Origin: Archaeoglobaceae archaeon
GTDB taxonomy: Archaea; Halobacteriota; Archaeoglobi; Archaeoglobales; Archaeoglobaceae
Direction: 5' to 3'
Assembly (NCBI GenBank): GCA_027036775.1
Contig: JALWDS010000005.1
Location: 1-51,486, forward strand
DNA length: 51,486 nt
This document shows, one piece after another, positions 17,157-25,164 of the stretch. Position numbers and translations under genes: made by a program. The notes beneath the pieces were generated by a model, which worked only from the letters and a program-made list of their open reading frames with translations, was not told the origin of the DNA and searched no databases. Position 1 is the stretch's first letter, and each line of letters starts with the position of its first letter.

Positions 17157-18199
17157 AGGTAGTTGAATACAAGTCTGGTTTGAGCGTTGAAGAGGTTGAA
17201 AGAAGATACGGTGTTAAGGCGGTAAAGCTGGCATCGAACGAAAATCCCTACGGTCCGACTCCAAGGGTTTACGACGTCCTGAAAAAATTTAGGAGTTTCA
17301 ACACCTATCCGAAGGAGTTGCCAGAGTTGAAAACAGCCATTGCGGATTACTTGGGTGTTGAAGAGAACAGAATAGTTCTGGGTTGTGGCAGTGATGGTGT
17401 GATGGAATCCGTTTTCAAGATGTTCGTCGATAGGGGGGATGAAGTTGTAATCCCAATCCCCACCTTCTCTTACTACCACACGCTCGCAAGCGTTTACTCC
17501 GCCAAGGTCGTGAACGTTGAAAGGAGGGAAGATTACTCTCTGAACGTCGAAGGGATTTTAAATGCTGTAAGCGATAAGACGAAGCTCGTAATAATCTGCT
17601 CCCCTAACAATCCCACGGGAAACGCTGAGAGGGTGGAGGATGTCAAAGCAATAGTTGAGAGCGTCGATTGTCCAGTTTTCATCGACGAAGCTTACGCGGA
17701 ATTTTCCGATTGGAACATGCTCAGCCTTTTGGATTACGAAAACGTGATAGTATCGAGAACTTTTTCAAAAGCCTTCGGTCTTGCAAACCTTAGAGTTGGT
17801 TACGGCGTTATGCACGAAGACCTCGTAAGGTATTACAAGTCTGTAACTCCCCCTTTTCCAGTCTCAACTCTGGCTCAGCTCTGTGCCTTGGAATGTTTAA
17901 GGGATTTGGACTACATGCTGAAATGCGTTAAAACGATAAAATCTGAGAGGGAGAGGATTTACAGAGAGTTAAAACGTAGGGATATAGAGGTTTACAAATC
18001 TCAGGCGAACTTCCTCTTCATGAAATCTCCCATAAAGGCTGGAGAGTTCGTTGAGGAACTTGTAAAGAGGGGGGTGATCGTTAGGGACTGCTCGAACTTT
18101 TTGGGATGCGATGATTACAGCGTTAGGGTTAGCGTTGGAAAGCCAGATGAAAACAACGCATTTCTAAGGGCTTTGGACGATCTCCTTTCAAACCTTTAG
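17102..18199 (+). CDS. hisC: Histidinol-phosphate aminotransferase
   Basis: PLP-dependent class I/II aminotransferase that converts imidazole-acetol phosphate to histidinol phosphate. 365 residues. Seen: substrate motif LASNENPYGPTPRV (about 39-52), the cofactor-phosphate region near GCGSDGVMESVF, the conserved SPNNPTGN (about 162-169), DEAYAEFSD, and the PLP lysine in SRTFSKAFGLANLRVGYG (about 216-233). ATG 17102 is the only usable start and gives an N-terminus of normal length. No other his genes lie nearby. Confidence 0.93.
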   Translation: MEGRGGKDRKVFGKLRKVEVVEYKSGLSVEEVERRYGVKAVKLASNENPYGPTPRVYDVLKKFRSFNTYPKELPELKTAIADYLGVEENRIVLGCGSDGVMESVFKMFVDRGDEVVIPIPTFSYYHTLASVYSAKVVNVERREDYSLNVEGILNAVSDKTKLVIICSPNNPTGNAERVEDVKAIVESVDCPVFIDEAYAEFSDWNMLSLLDYENVIVSRTFSKAFGLANLRVGYGVMHEDLVRYYKSVTPPFPVSTLAQLCALECLRDLDYMLKCVKTIKSERERIYRELKRRDIEVYKSQANFLFMKSPIKAGEFVEELVKRGVIVRDCSNFLGCDDYSVRVSVGKPDENNAFLRALDDLLSNL

Positions 18200-18688
18200 A
18201 ACTCCTTCCCCTTCACAGACATACCTCTTAAATCCTTCATCGATTTCGAAGGATACGGTGTAGTATATCGAAGCGTTTCTCGATATAAGGAACTCAAGGG
18301 TTACAGTTCCTCTACCTTGTAAACCCAAATCTCTCGCATAGAAAACGCTTGAAAGTCCGTCCTTGGATTGATGAAATTCGAAGGTATTCCAATCTCCATA
18401 AGGGGTGAGGAGGTATATTTCGGAAGTGTTGTCGGGCGTAATTTTCAACTTCAACGTTTTGACGAACGTGTTTTCGTCGTGAGATAAACAAAACCTCAAC
18501 TTCCTACCTTGAACTTCAACGGACAACGTTGCAATCAATCTTCCATCTTCGTAGAAGTAAAGATTTTGATTTTTCCCGTTCTTTTCAATTTTGTAAGTTA
18601 GCTCAACTGGTTTTGTTACGAAATACAGGGTTAGAATGCACAAACATGCAACAGCTATTCCTACCACGACGTATATCCTTCTGTCCAT
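18188..18688 (-). CDS. Membrane-anchored extracytoplasmic protein, unknown function
   Basis: A 166-residue protein with one N-terminal hydrophobic segment (YVVVGIAVACLCILTLYFVT, residues 6-25) and a beta-rich remainder of alternating hydrophobic residues, which fits an outward-facing beta-sandwich domain. The cysteine in the hydrophobic segment is not in a clear lipobox. GAGGTG precedes ATG 18688 at good spacing, 9 bases after the ribose-bisphosphate isomerase gene, so it closes that operon. No family recognised. Confidence 0.7.
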   Translation of the reverse strand: MDRRIYVVVGIAVACLCILTLYFVTKPVELTYKIEKNGKNQNLYFYEDGRLIATLSVEVQGRKLRFCLSHDENTFVKTLKLKITPDNTSEIYLLTPYGDWNTFEFHQSKDGLSSVFYARDLGLQGRGTVTLEFLISRNASIYYTVSFEIDEGFKRYVCEGEGVLKV

Positions 18689-18697
18689 GCGAACACC

Positions 18698-19642
18698 TCA
18701 GTCAAAATGCTTTGCGGAAACCTTCAGCTCTCCCATCTCCAAACCGTATCCCAACCTCTCTCTAATCACTACGTAGGCCATCTCTGGAGGTATTGCCCCT
18801 ATTTCGGTAACTATCAAGTCTATGTAGTCCCTTGGAGTTACGTCGAATGCAGGATTTCTAACCTTAACGCCCAAACTTATTATCTCCTCCGGAGCTACCT
18901 CTCTCGCATCTCTCTCCTCTATAACAACGAGCTCTCCGAAGAGGGTTTTTGGACTGAACTTGTAGGTTTCAGCACAGACCATAAAGGGAACCCTCGCCTC
19001 CTTCGCACACAAGGCTATTTGGGAAGTTCCAATTTTGTTAACCAGAGCACCGTTTGCGGTTATAGTATCCGCACCAACTACAACGCAATCGACATCCTTC
19101 ATGAAGTATCTTACAGCGGAATCAACTATTAGGGTAGTGGGTATTCCCTCCCTCACCAACTCCTTGACCGTCAAATGCCCCTGATACCTCGGACGGGATT
19201 CGGTAGCTATGACCTCAATACTCTTACCCTGCCTGAAGGCTGTTTTTATAACCGACAGAGCGGTTGAGGAGTTGCAGTGCGTTAAAATGGTCCAGCCGTC
19301 CTTTATCCTCTTTGCCCCTATCTCCCCAATTTTACGCTTTGCGGTATCAACCCATTTTATGAACTCCTCCGCCCTCCTTATAGCATCCCTCCTCTTCTCC
19401 TCATCGCTTTCCCCTTTATACATCATGATGTAATTTACCGCATTGAAGAGGCTCACAGCTGTTGGTCTGGTGTTCATCAAAATCTCACTCGCTCTCCTCA
19501 TGTTCTCATCGAATCTATCCTCTACGGTTTTCGCAAATTCCCTTAGAGTTTCGGCAACGAACCTCGCAATTCTACTCGCACCTCTAACCTCCATGTTTAC
19601 TATCTTCTTAGCTGACTCTTCCACAAGCTTGAAGTTCGCCAT
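18698..19642 (-). CDS. Ribose-1,5-bisphosphate isomerase
   Basis: eIF2B-alpha/beta/delta-like enzyme, 314 residues, that converts ribose 1,5-bisphosphate to ribulose 1,5-bisphosphate, the substrate of archaeal type III RubisCO in AMP salvage. Typical stretches: MEVRGASRIARF, NTRPTAVSLFNAVNYIM, ILTHCNSSTALSVI, and VGADTITANGALVNKIGT with the DxxxxNG core. ATG 19642 is chosen over TTG 19654 since GGGTGA lies just before it. Alternative: a translation initiation factor 2B-related protein or methylthioribose-1-phosphate isomerase; the ESRPRYQGHLTVKEL stretch favours the ribose-bisphosphate enzyme. Confidence 0.85.
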   Translation of the reverse strand: MANFKLVEESAKKIVNMEVRGASRIARFVAETLREFAKTVEDRFDENMRRASEILMNTRPTAVSLFNAVNYIMMYKGESDEEKRRDAIRRAEEFIKWVDTAKRKIGEIGAKRIKDGWTILTHCNSSTALSVIKTAFRQGKSIEVIATESRPRYQGHLTVKELVREGIPTTLIVDSAVRYFMKDVDCVVVGADTITANGALVNKIGTSQIALCAKEARVPFMVCAETYKFSPKTLFGELVVIEERDAREVAPEEIISLGVKVRNPAFDVTPRDYIDLIVTEIGAIPPEMAYVVIRERLGYGLEMGELKVSAKHFD

Positions 19643-19646
19643 CTTA

Positions 19647-21056
19647 TCACCCAAACTCCAAACACCTCTTTATGGCGATGGGTATCTTCTCAATTAATTC
19701 AACTGCGGTGAAGTTGTAACCCATCTCCTCACAGCAAATGTCTCCAGCCAAACCGTTCACGAAAGCTCCAGCACTCGCACTCCAGAAAGCATCGTTCAAG
19801 GCAAAGAATGCCCCAACAATCCCAGCCAAAACGTCTCCAGTTCCGCCTACGGTCATACCGACATTTCCTGTCCTGTTGAACCTGACCCTCTCTCCATCCG
19901 TAATCACATCCTCCTTCCCCTTGAGCAAGATAACCGAATTGGTTTCCCTCGCAACCCTCATAGCTTTATCGACGCTCACATCACCAAAGACCCTCTTAAA
20001 TTCGCCAGCGTGGGGTGTCATTACGCATTCGACATCCTCTGGAACGTTTTTCGTAATGGCTGAAGCATCCAAAACTACTTTTCTAACGTTTTCAAGCTTG
20101 AGGAACTCTTCAACGAAGTCCGTGAATTCATCACTACTTTCCACACCCATTCCCACGATTGCCACGTGATGCCTCTTCATCATTTCGTTTAAGCCATCCA
20201 AATCCTTCAAATTCAACTCCCTCACTATTAAATTCGGTGAAAAGCTCGCCACAACGTTCTTTATCTCCTTCGGAACTAAAGTTGTCACCAAATCCGCTCC
20301 AGCCTTGTAGCATGCCAAAGAAGTTAACGCGACAGCTCCGGTGTAACCTATTCCCCCTATAACCGCAATTCTCCCGTGCACCCCCTTGTGTCCATCAAAC
20401 CTCTTGTAAACCTTTTTAACATCTCCTACACCCGTTAACCTCTCAAACTCGCTTGGAATTCCTATGTCCTTCACAACGAGCTCTCCAACAACCTCCTTAG
20501 CTTTCAACAAACCCGGTTTCGGTTTGTGGAACGTTACGGTTAAGTCAGCCTTAACGCACTCCTTATACACTCCAGTATCTGGATTCAGTCCAGTTGGAAC
20601 ATCAACCGCAACTTTGTAGGCTTTCGAATCGTTTATGATTTGAACGGCCTTGGCAAACAAACCCCCCAGCTTGCCTCTAACTCCGGTTCCCAAGATTCCA
20701 TCTATTACGACATCGGCCTCAAACTCTGGTATCTCATCCCTAACCTCGTGGATTTCGTATCCAGCCTTCTTCAAAATCTCGAAGTTTCTCCTTGCGATTT
20801 CGGTCTTTATATCCCTCTCCCTACCGAGCAGAAACACCTTTACGTTAAAGTTCTTCAAAAACCTCGCACAAACGAATGCATCTCCGCCGTTGTTTCCCAA
20901 GCCAGCGAATATCACAACGTTGCAGGGTTCAAACCTCTTCAATATCTCTTCGGCCAATCCCCTTCCGGCGTTTTCCATGAGCTGTAGCCTTGATAAGCCG
21001 TGATACTCACAGTTTACATCTAAAACTGCCATCTCTTCACTTGTGATGGTATCCAT
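19647..21056 (-). CDS. nnr: Bifunctional NAD(P)H-hydrate epimerase / ADP-dependent dehydratase
   Basis: Two-domain repair enzyme for damaged NAD(P)H hydrates, 469 residues. The N-terminal half is the YjeF-type epimerase (LMENAGRGLAEEIL, then VVIFAGLGNNGGDAFVCARF, about 24-66). The C-terminal half, from about residue 220, is the ribokinase-like dehydratase, with IAVIGGIGYTGAVALTS, MTPHAGEFKRVF and GNVGMTVGGTGDVLAGIVGA, the catalytic aspartate in GTGD. Useful at high temperature, where hydration of NADH is fast. Runs into the ribose-bisphosphate isomerase gene with no gap. Confidence 0.93.
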   Translation of the reverse strand: MDTITSEEMAVLDVNCEYHGLSRLQLMENAGRGLAEEILKRFEPCNVVIFAGLGNNGGDAFVCARFLKNFNVKVFLLGRERDIKTEIARRNFEILKKAGYEIHEVRDEIPEFEADVVIDGILGTGVRGKLGGLFAKAVQIINDSKAYKVAVDVPTGLNPDTGVYKECVKADLTVTFHKPKPGLLKAKEVVGELVVKDIGIPSEFERLTGVGDVKKVYKRFDGHKGVHGRIAVIGGIGYTGAVALTSLACYKAGADLVTTLVPKEIKNVVASFSPNLIVRELNLKDLDGLNEMMKRHHVAIVGMGVESSDEFTDFVEEFLKLENVRKVVLDASAITKNVPEDVECVMTPHAGEFKRVFGDVSVDKAMRVARETNSVILLKGKEDVITDGERVRFNRTGNVGMTVGGTGDVLAGIVGAFFALNDAFWSASAGAFVNGLAGDICCEEMGYNFTAVELIEKIPIAIKRCLEFG

Positions 21057-21076
21057 GATTTTAACATGGCGATCAT

Positions 21077-21085
21077 CTTTAAAAA
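21077..21085. promoter_or_regulatory. Shared TATA box of nnr and the OB-fold gene
   Basis: CTTTAAAAA is the only TATA-like element in the 47-base gap between divergent ATG 21056 and ATG 21104. Its centre is 25 bases from one start and 23 from the other, so it could place the transcription starts at both start codons. Confidence 0.5.
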
Positions 21086-21103
21086 CGTTGACGAAATTGA
21101 ACT

Positions 21104-21853
21104 ATGGACGACGTAGTCGAGCACTTCAGAGGTTTGGTTGATGACGAAACTCTTGAGCTTCTCTCCAGATATGCCAGAGGTGAGAATGTTGATGTCGGAA
21201 GGAGACTTTCTGGCGTGGTCGTTGGAGTTGGAGATAGTCTGAAGGTTATGTGTAGTGAAGGGCTGATTGAAGTTCCCTTGAAGTGCTCCTTCGGATTCAA
21301 GCTTGGAGACGTTGTTAGGATTAGGTCGGACGTGATAAGGAGTGAAAGGGACTTCGAAGTCGTTGGTAACGTTTCGAAAATTATCGAAGGAGTTTTTCTC
21401 GGTAGGAACGGGTCGAGGTTCGCTTTGAGCGTGGGAAGGTCTGTTTCCATCTGCATCGGAGACGTTAAATGCGAGAGGGGTGACTTGTTGAGGATCAACG
21501 GATTCAAATTGGAAAATCACTTTTACGTTTTGAGATACGAGGTTTTGGGAAAGGGGAACGTTGGAGACGTTTGGGACGGGATAGGAGACTTAAAGCCTTT
21601 AAGGATCGTCAACTTGAAGGGTAGGGTAAGCGGGCTTTTCGGGGAGAGATTTAAGAGGGAGAAGATCGCTGTTATATACCTATCCGACGAAAGCGGTAGG
21701 ATTAGGGTCGTTCTTGTGGGTGAAAATGCGAGTTTGTATAGATATTTGGATGTTGGAGATTGGGTTGAAATTTACGAGGGATACACGAGGATAGGATACG
21801 ACGGGGAAATGGAGGTTTTGTGTGAAGATGGCTTGGCGATAAAAGTTTTTTAA
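21104..21853 (+). CDS. RPA-like OB-fold protein
   Basis: A 249-residue protein that resembles archaeal replication protein A pieces. A short helical head (VVEHFRGLVDDETLELLSRY) is followed by OB-like beta segments, and from about residue 163 by the clearest OB fold: LKPLRIVNLKGRVSGLFGE, then IAVIYLSDESGRIRVVLVGE and LDVGDWVEIYEGYTRIGYDG. The tryptophan usual in the VVLW position is a valine here. No zinc finger. It may bind single-stranded DNA or RNA as an accessory RPA. It starts only 48 bases from divergent nnr. Confidence 0.65.
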   Translation: MDDVVEHFRGLVDDETLELLSRYARGENVDVGRRLSGVVVGVGDSLKVMCSEGLIEVPLKCSFGFKLGDVVRIRSDVIRSERDFEVVGNVSKIIEGVFLGRNGSRFALSVGRSVSICIGDVKCERGDLLRINGFKLENHFYVLRYEVLGKGNVGDVWDGIGDLKPLRIVNLKGRVSGLFGERFKREKIAVIYLSDESGRIRVVLVGENASLYRYLDVGDWVEIYEGYTRIGYDGEMEVLCEDGLAIKVF

Positions 21854-21873
21854 TTGCGGATGATCTTGAATTC

Positions 21874-22281
21874 ATGGAACAGAAGCAGATTGTTTACATA
21901 GGGCCAGTGATGCTTGACGAGCCTGAGAAGTTCAGTTTGGACGAGTTCGTTAGACAGGCGATAGCTTTAGAGGCTGAGAGGCTGTTCTACTCAAACGGCA
22001 GGCTGTTTTTGATAGATTACGAAACTCTGCACGGTATAATTGACGGCAAATTCGCGATAGTGGAGTTGATAACCTACGCCTCGTTTTGCGAGGTTGGAGA
22101 TTTCAAGAACTGGGTTCTCTACTACGGTAACGACGATGTGGTGGAATACGTCGATAGGATAAGGGACATAAGGGGTGATATGACGATAATACCAGTCTTG
22201 AGGACCAACGACAGATTCATAAGGAAGGTGGAGGAATACATAAACGCTGGAAAGTTTAAGAGCTTTGCTGATCAGCCGTAG
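21874..22281 (+). CDS. Unknown soluble protein, 135 residues
   Basis: Mixed alpha/beta protein without membrane segments, cysteine pairs in a metal-binding spacing or known motifs; main landmarks are IVYIGPVMLDEPEKFSLDEF at the start and IRGDMTIIPVLRTNDRFIRK near the end. It follows the OB-fold gene by 20 bases. TTTTTTAATT around 21847-21856 could be its TATA. Its end overlaps the DUF190 gene by 10 bases. Not recognised. Confidence 0.65.
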   Translation: MEQKQIVYIGPVMLDEPEKFSLDEFVRQAIALEAERLFYSNGRLFLIDYETLHGIIDGKFAIVELITYASFCEVGDFKNWVLYYGNDDVVEYVDRIRDIRGDMTIIPVLRTNDRFIRKVEEYINAGKFKSFADQP

Positions 22282-22589
22282 AACAAAACCCTAACTTCCT
22301 GCTCCAAAACCAACCCCCTCTCAACCATTTCAAGAATCTTCGGCTTAACCCTCTCTATCTTCTCCCTCTCGTCAACTATCTCTATGACGACCGGTAAATC
22401 CGTTGACAGTCTGAGTATCGATGGGGTTCTCAAAACGCTCTCCTTTCCGAAGCCAATCAAACCTCTGAGAACTGTTGCACCGGCCAAACCGTTCTCCTTG
22501 ACGAGTTCAACTATCGCCCTGTATAACGGTTTCCCCTTCCACCTATCGTTCTCACCGACGTATATCCTAAGGAGAACCGGATTTTTCAT
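22272..22589 (-). CDS. DUF190 protein, fluoride-exporter partner
   Basis: A 105-residue protein of the DUF190 family, a PII-like small alpha/beta fold (LLRIYVGENDRWKGKPLYRA, then GLAGATVLRGLIGFG and LPVVIEIVDEREKIE). Such genes commonly sit beside crcB/fluC. ATG 22589 is chosen because its ATGA overlaps the fluC stop, a standard coupling arrangement; an upstream in-frame ATG at 22601 would overlap more. A regulatory role on the channel is plausible but not shown. Confidence 0.85.
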   Translation of the reverse strand: MKNPVLLRIYVGENDRWKGKPLYRAIVELVKENGLAGATVLRGLIGFGKESVLRTPSILRLSTDLPVVIEIVDEREKIERVKPKILEMVERGLVLEQEVRVLFYG

Positions 22590-22969
22590 GCCCTTCTCCA
22601 TACCGCTATCGCTACTGCTCTACCTAAAAACACAGCGATTATCGTCAGGGTCAGGGTTAGTGTTACGTTTAGGATAAAAGACTTAACCTCTCCGTGTTCG
22701 AGCAACTTGAAAGACTCGTAGCTGAAAGTTGACATCGTGGTAAAGGCACCTAAAAATCCAACGGTTAAAAATATCCTCGTTTCGTCGCTGAAAAGACCTA
22801 AGAACTCCGTAAAATACATTATCAAGCTAAGCAGAAAGCTACCGAGGACGTTGACGAAGAGGGTTCCAACTGGGAATGTGAAACCGTCCTGAACCAATCC
22901 AGAGACGACGTATCTCGCTACCGCACCTAAGAATCCACCCAAACCTACTATCAAAACATCCCTAAGCAT
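22586..22969 (-). CDS. crcB: Fluoride ion channel/exporter CrcB (Fluc)
   Basis: A 127-residue, four-helix membrane protein that dimerises to expel fluoride. Conserved signatures: VGLGGFLGAVARYVVSG (near the N-terminus), PVGTLFVNVLGSFLLS with the pore asparagine, and VGFLGAFTTMSTFSYES (about 93-109 of the longer reading). ATG 22969 is favoured over GTG 22978. It overlaps the upstream prenyltransferase-repeat gene by 19 bases and is coupled to the DUF190 gene. No fluoride riboswitch is visible, since no free leader exists. Confidence 0.92.
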   Translation of the reverse strand: MLRDVLIVGLGGFLGAVARYVVSGLVQDGFTFPVGTLFVNVLGSFLLSLIMYFTEFLGLFSDETRIFLTVGFLGAFTTMSTFSYESFKLLEHGEVKSFILNVTLTLTLTIIAVFLGRAVAIAVWRRA

Positions 22970-23751
22970 TTCAGACACTCCACAGCGTAGTAGCTGAACT
23001 CAAGGGTTGAAACCCCTAAATAAATGCTTCTCCTGAATCCCCCATCCCTATTCTGAAGGCTCAATACGAACTCCAGAGTAACCTCATCTCTGCAATCCTT
23101 TTTGCACGTTCTCAAGATGGAGAGGGCGTAATACGTATCCTCCAAGTATGGCGGGTAGGAGTTTGGTTTCTTGGAGAATCCTCCGTTACATTTGTGCTTC
23201 ATGACAAAAGTCACCAGTCCGTCGTAGCAATCGACAACGCTTGAAGCGTAAAAAGTGTCCTTTAAGTTTGGCGAACTCACGCCGAAACCTTCGCCCCTCT
23301 TGAACCTCAACACGAACTCAACGACATCTTTCGGAATTTTTAATCCCAAGACCTTGAGAGATTCAGACAAAGAGTAGATGTCCTTTAGAACGTTGGGTAG
23401 GTCGAATTGGTAAGTTGCGGTAATACCTCCACTTTCGAGTTTCGTTTGAGGTATCTTCGTTAAACTTCTTATCTTGTTCAGTATCCATTCTCCGTAGTCC
23501 TTTGGGAGTTCGACTTCGAGGACTTCGAGAGTTTTGAAAACGTAGAATACGGGATAAATCTCCCTTCTGAGGTTCTTCTCGAGAAAATCCATTAGGTTTT
23601 CTCTTCTCGGAATTTCGCATCCTATCGTTTTGAGTATAGACACCGCGTAGAAAGTTTCTGGTAGAGTGGATTCGAGGGGTTTACAGAAACAGAAACCACC
23701 ATCTTTATTCTGCCTCTCAAGAACGAACCTCTTTAACTTTTCAACGTCTAT
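22951..23751 (-). CDS. Prenyltransferase/squalene-oxidase repeat protein with no normal start codon
   Basis: Alpha/alpha-barrel repeat protein. Repeats are marked by QNKDGGFCF, GVSSPNLKDTFYA, NGGFSKKPNS, LEDTYYALSIL and QNRDGGFRRS. The first in-frame GTG is 23643, but the conserved repeat QNKDGGF and a helix (VEKLKRFVLER) lie upstream of it in the same open frame, which is bounded by a stop a few codons before 23751. The only start-like codon there is ATA 23749-23751, which overlaps the previous stop codon (ATAG in place of ATGA) and follows GAGGTGGGA. So it is either ATA-initiated, start-lost, or made in truncated form from GTG 23643. Function unknown; the fold is used by cyclases and protein prenyltransferases. 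Confidence 0.7.
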   Translation of the reverse strand: MDVEKLKRFVLERQNKDGGFCFCKPLESTLPETFYAVSILKTIGCEIPRRENLMDFLEKNLRREIYPVFYVFKTLEVLEVELPKDYGEWILNKIRSLTKIPQTKLESGGITATYQFDLPNVLKDIYSLSESLKVLGLKIPKDVVEFVLRFKRGEGFGVSSPNLKDTFYASSVVDCYDGLVTFVMKHKCNGGFSKKPNSYPPYLEDTYYALSILRTCKKDCRDEVTLEFVLSLQNRDGGFRRSIYLGVSTLEFSYYAVECLKCLGMF

Positions 23752-24023
23752 CTTCCCACCTCTACTTTCCTTCTATCTCTGAATTCGATTTCGAACTCAA
23801 GCTTCTTGGCATCAGCATCGAACTCAACTTCGACCTCGATCGGATCGGTGAATCTGAACTTTATTATCCAATCTTCGGAGGAAACCTCTATCTCACCCTT
23901 TTCGACGTGATCCGCCAAGGCTCGAAGGAATTTGGCAACCTCATCTCTGCTCATGTGCGTTTCGAATTCGAACTCACCGCTCTCTATCAACTTCTTGTCC
24001 CTCCTGCTGATCAGTTCTACCAT
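23748..24023 (-). CDS. Amphi-Trp domain protein
   Basis: A small (91-residue) archaeal protein of the amphi-Trp type: a helical N-terminal part (THMSRDEVAKFLRALADHVEKG) followed by regular amphipathic beta strands with a central Trp (IEVSSEDWIIKFRF) and a strongly acidic/basic strand pair (VEVEFDADAKKLEFEIEFRD). Function not established. ATG 24023 lies 25 bases from the shared TATA centre and has no clear RBS, so a leaderless start is likely; GTG 24029 is an alternative. It is coupled to the prenyltransferase-repeat gene. Confidence 0.8.
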   Translation of the reverse strand: MVELISRRDKKLIESGEFEFETHMSRDEVAKFLRALADHVEKGEIEVSSEDWIIKFRFTDPIEVEVEFDADAKKLEFEIEFRDRRKVEVGR

Positions 24024-24043
24024 GTTCACTTGCAGAGGAAATT

Positions 24044-24053
24044 ACATATAAAA
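24044..24053. promoter_or_regulatory. Shared TATA box of the amphi-Trp and ArsR-type genes
   Basis: ACATATAAAA sits in the 52-base gap between divergent ATG 24023 and ATG 24076, about 25 and 27 bases from the two starts. Read leftwards it is TTTATATGT. Purine-rich BRE-like stretches flank it on both sides (GAGGAAATT read rightwards, AAGAAGT read leftwards). Confidence 0.55.
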
Positions 24054-24075
24054 CTTCTTAGGAAAACTATACTCG

Positions 24076-24348
24076 ATGATCCTCAAAGCCTTGGGGTCGG
24101 AGAAGAGGTTGATGATACTCAAAATTTTGACGAGGGGGGAAAAATGCGTCAGCGAAATAATGAAAGAACTCAGAATGGACGGGAAAACGGCGAAGTATCA
24201 TTTAGACATTCTCGAAAAGGCTGGACTGATCGAAGGCGAATACGTTGGTAGGAGAAGAGTTTACAGACTCGTCAAAGAGATTACGATCGAGATATCCCCT
24301 CCTCCAAAGAGGATTTTTAGAGTTACCGCATCAAAAAAGAATGTCTAA
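24076..24348 (+). CDS. ArsR-type winged-helix transcription regulator
   Basis: A 90-residue regulator with an ArsR/GntR-like winged helix: ILKALGSEKRLMILKILTRG, recognition region CVSEIMKELRMDGKTAKYHLD, then ILEKAGLIEGEYVGRRRVYRL as the wing. There is one cysteine only, so it is not a classic metal sensor. It may regulate the divergent amphi-Trp/crcB cluster with which it shares a promoter region; inference by position. It overlaps the convergent mqnD gene by 18 bases. Confidence 0.85.
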   Translation: MILKALGSEKRLMILKILTRGEKCVSEIMKELRMDGKTAKYHLDILEKAGLIEGEYVGRRRVYRLVKEITIEISPPPKRIFRVTASKKNV

Positions 24349-25137
24349 CTTCGGCTTTTTCAGAATTCCATTTTCTTCGGCAATCTCGAACAGAGTTTCG
24401 ATTGCCCTCACGACTTTCTTCGGCATTTCGTATGTGTATTCGTTCACATACATCAGAGCGAACTTCTTTACAAGCTCCCTACTCATTCCTCTCGAATATC
24501 TCATAGCATAATCGACAGCCTCATCCACGTGATCCAAAGCGTATCTTATGCTCTCCCTCATAGCCCTCAAGAACTCCCTCTGTTTTTCCTCCTCGATATC
24601 GCGTCTTATAACGTTGACTCCCAAGGGCAGAGGTAAGGACGTTAGATCGTTCCAAAACTCCCAGAGGTCTAAGACCTTTACCAAACCGTGAGTTTCGTAG
24701 GTTATCTGGCCTTCGTGTATCAACAGGCCAGCATCCACCTTCCCAGACTTCACAGCATCTATTACCTCGTCGAACCTCATCTCAATCGGTTTGAAATCTT
24801 TTAAAGCCATCTTTAAGAGCAGGTTTGCGGTGGTGTATCTTCCCGGGATGGCTATCCTTCTACCCTCAAGACTCATCTCTTCTCTTGCAACGACTATAGG
24901 GCCGTATCCTTCACCGACGCTCGCACCAGACGATAGTATTCTATACCTATCGTCGAGGTAAGCGTAGGCGTGCAGTGACAAAGCGGTTACATCCAACTTA
25001 CCCTCGAAGGCCATCCTGTTCAAAGTTTCTATGTCCTCTATGAGGTGGTCTATCTTCAAATTCGTCTCGATTTTTCCCTCAACCATGGCGTAGAACATGA
25101 AAGCATCATCTGCATCTGGTGTGTGTGCAACTATCAT
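24331..25137 (-). CDS. mqnD: 1,4-dihydroxy-6-naphthoate synthase (menaquinone, futalosine route)
   Basis: Periplasmic-binding-protein-like enzyme, 268 residues, that turns cyclic dehypoxanthine futalosine into 1,4-dihydroxy-6-naphthoate. The opening HTPDADDAFMFYAMVEGKI and the IAIPGRYTTANLLLKMAL stretch (about 98-115) are family signatures, as is LLIHEGQITYETHGL (about 137-151). The close relative MqnA (chorismate dehydratase) is the alternative; the PGRYTTANLLL motif favours MqnD. Menaquinone is the electron donor of the Qmo complex at 4406-9161. Confidence 0.82.
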   Translation of the reverse strand: MIVAHTPDADDAFMFYAMVEGKIETNLKIDHLIEDIETLNRMAFEGKLDVTALSLHAYAYLDDRYRILSSGASVGEGYGPIVVAREEMSLEGRRIAIPGRYTTANLLLKMALKDFKPIEMRFDEVIDAVKSGKVDAGLLIHEGQITYETHGLVKVLDLWEFWNDLTSLPLPLGVNVIRRDIEEEKQREFLRAMRESIRYALDHVDEAVDYAMRYSRGMSRELVKKFALMYVNEYTYEMPKKVVRAIETLFEIAEENGILKKPKLDILF

Positions 25138-25164
25138 GAAGATGGATTTCGCTCGTTGTATAAA

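Noticed and set aside
22969-23751. Fluoride riboswitch before crcB
   Set aside because: crcB has no free leader since it overlaps the upstream gene, and no riboswitch core was noticed upstream of the cluster start either.
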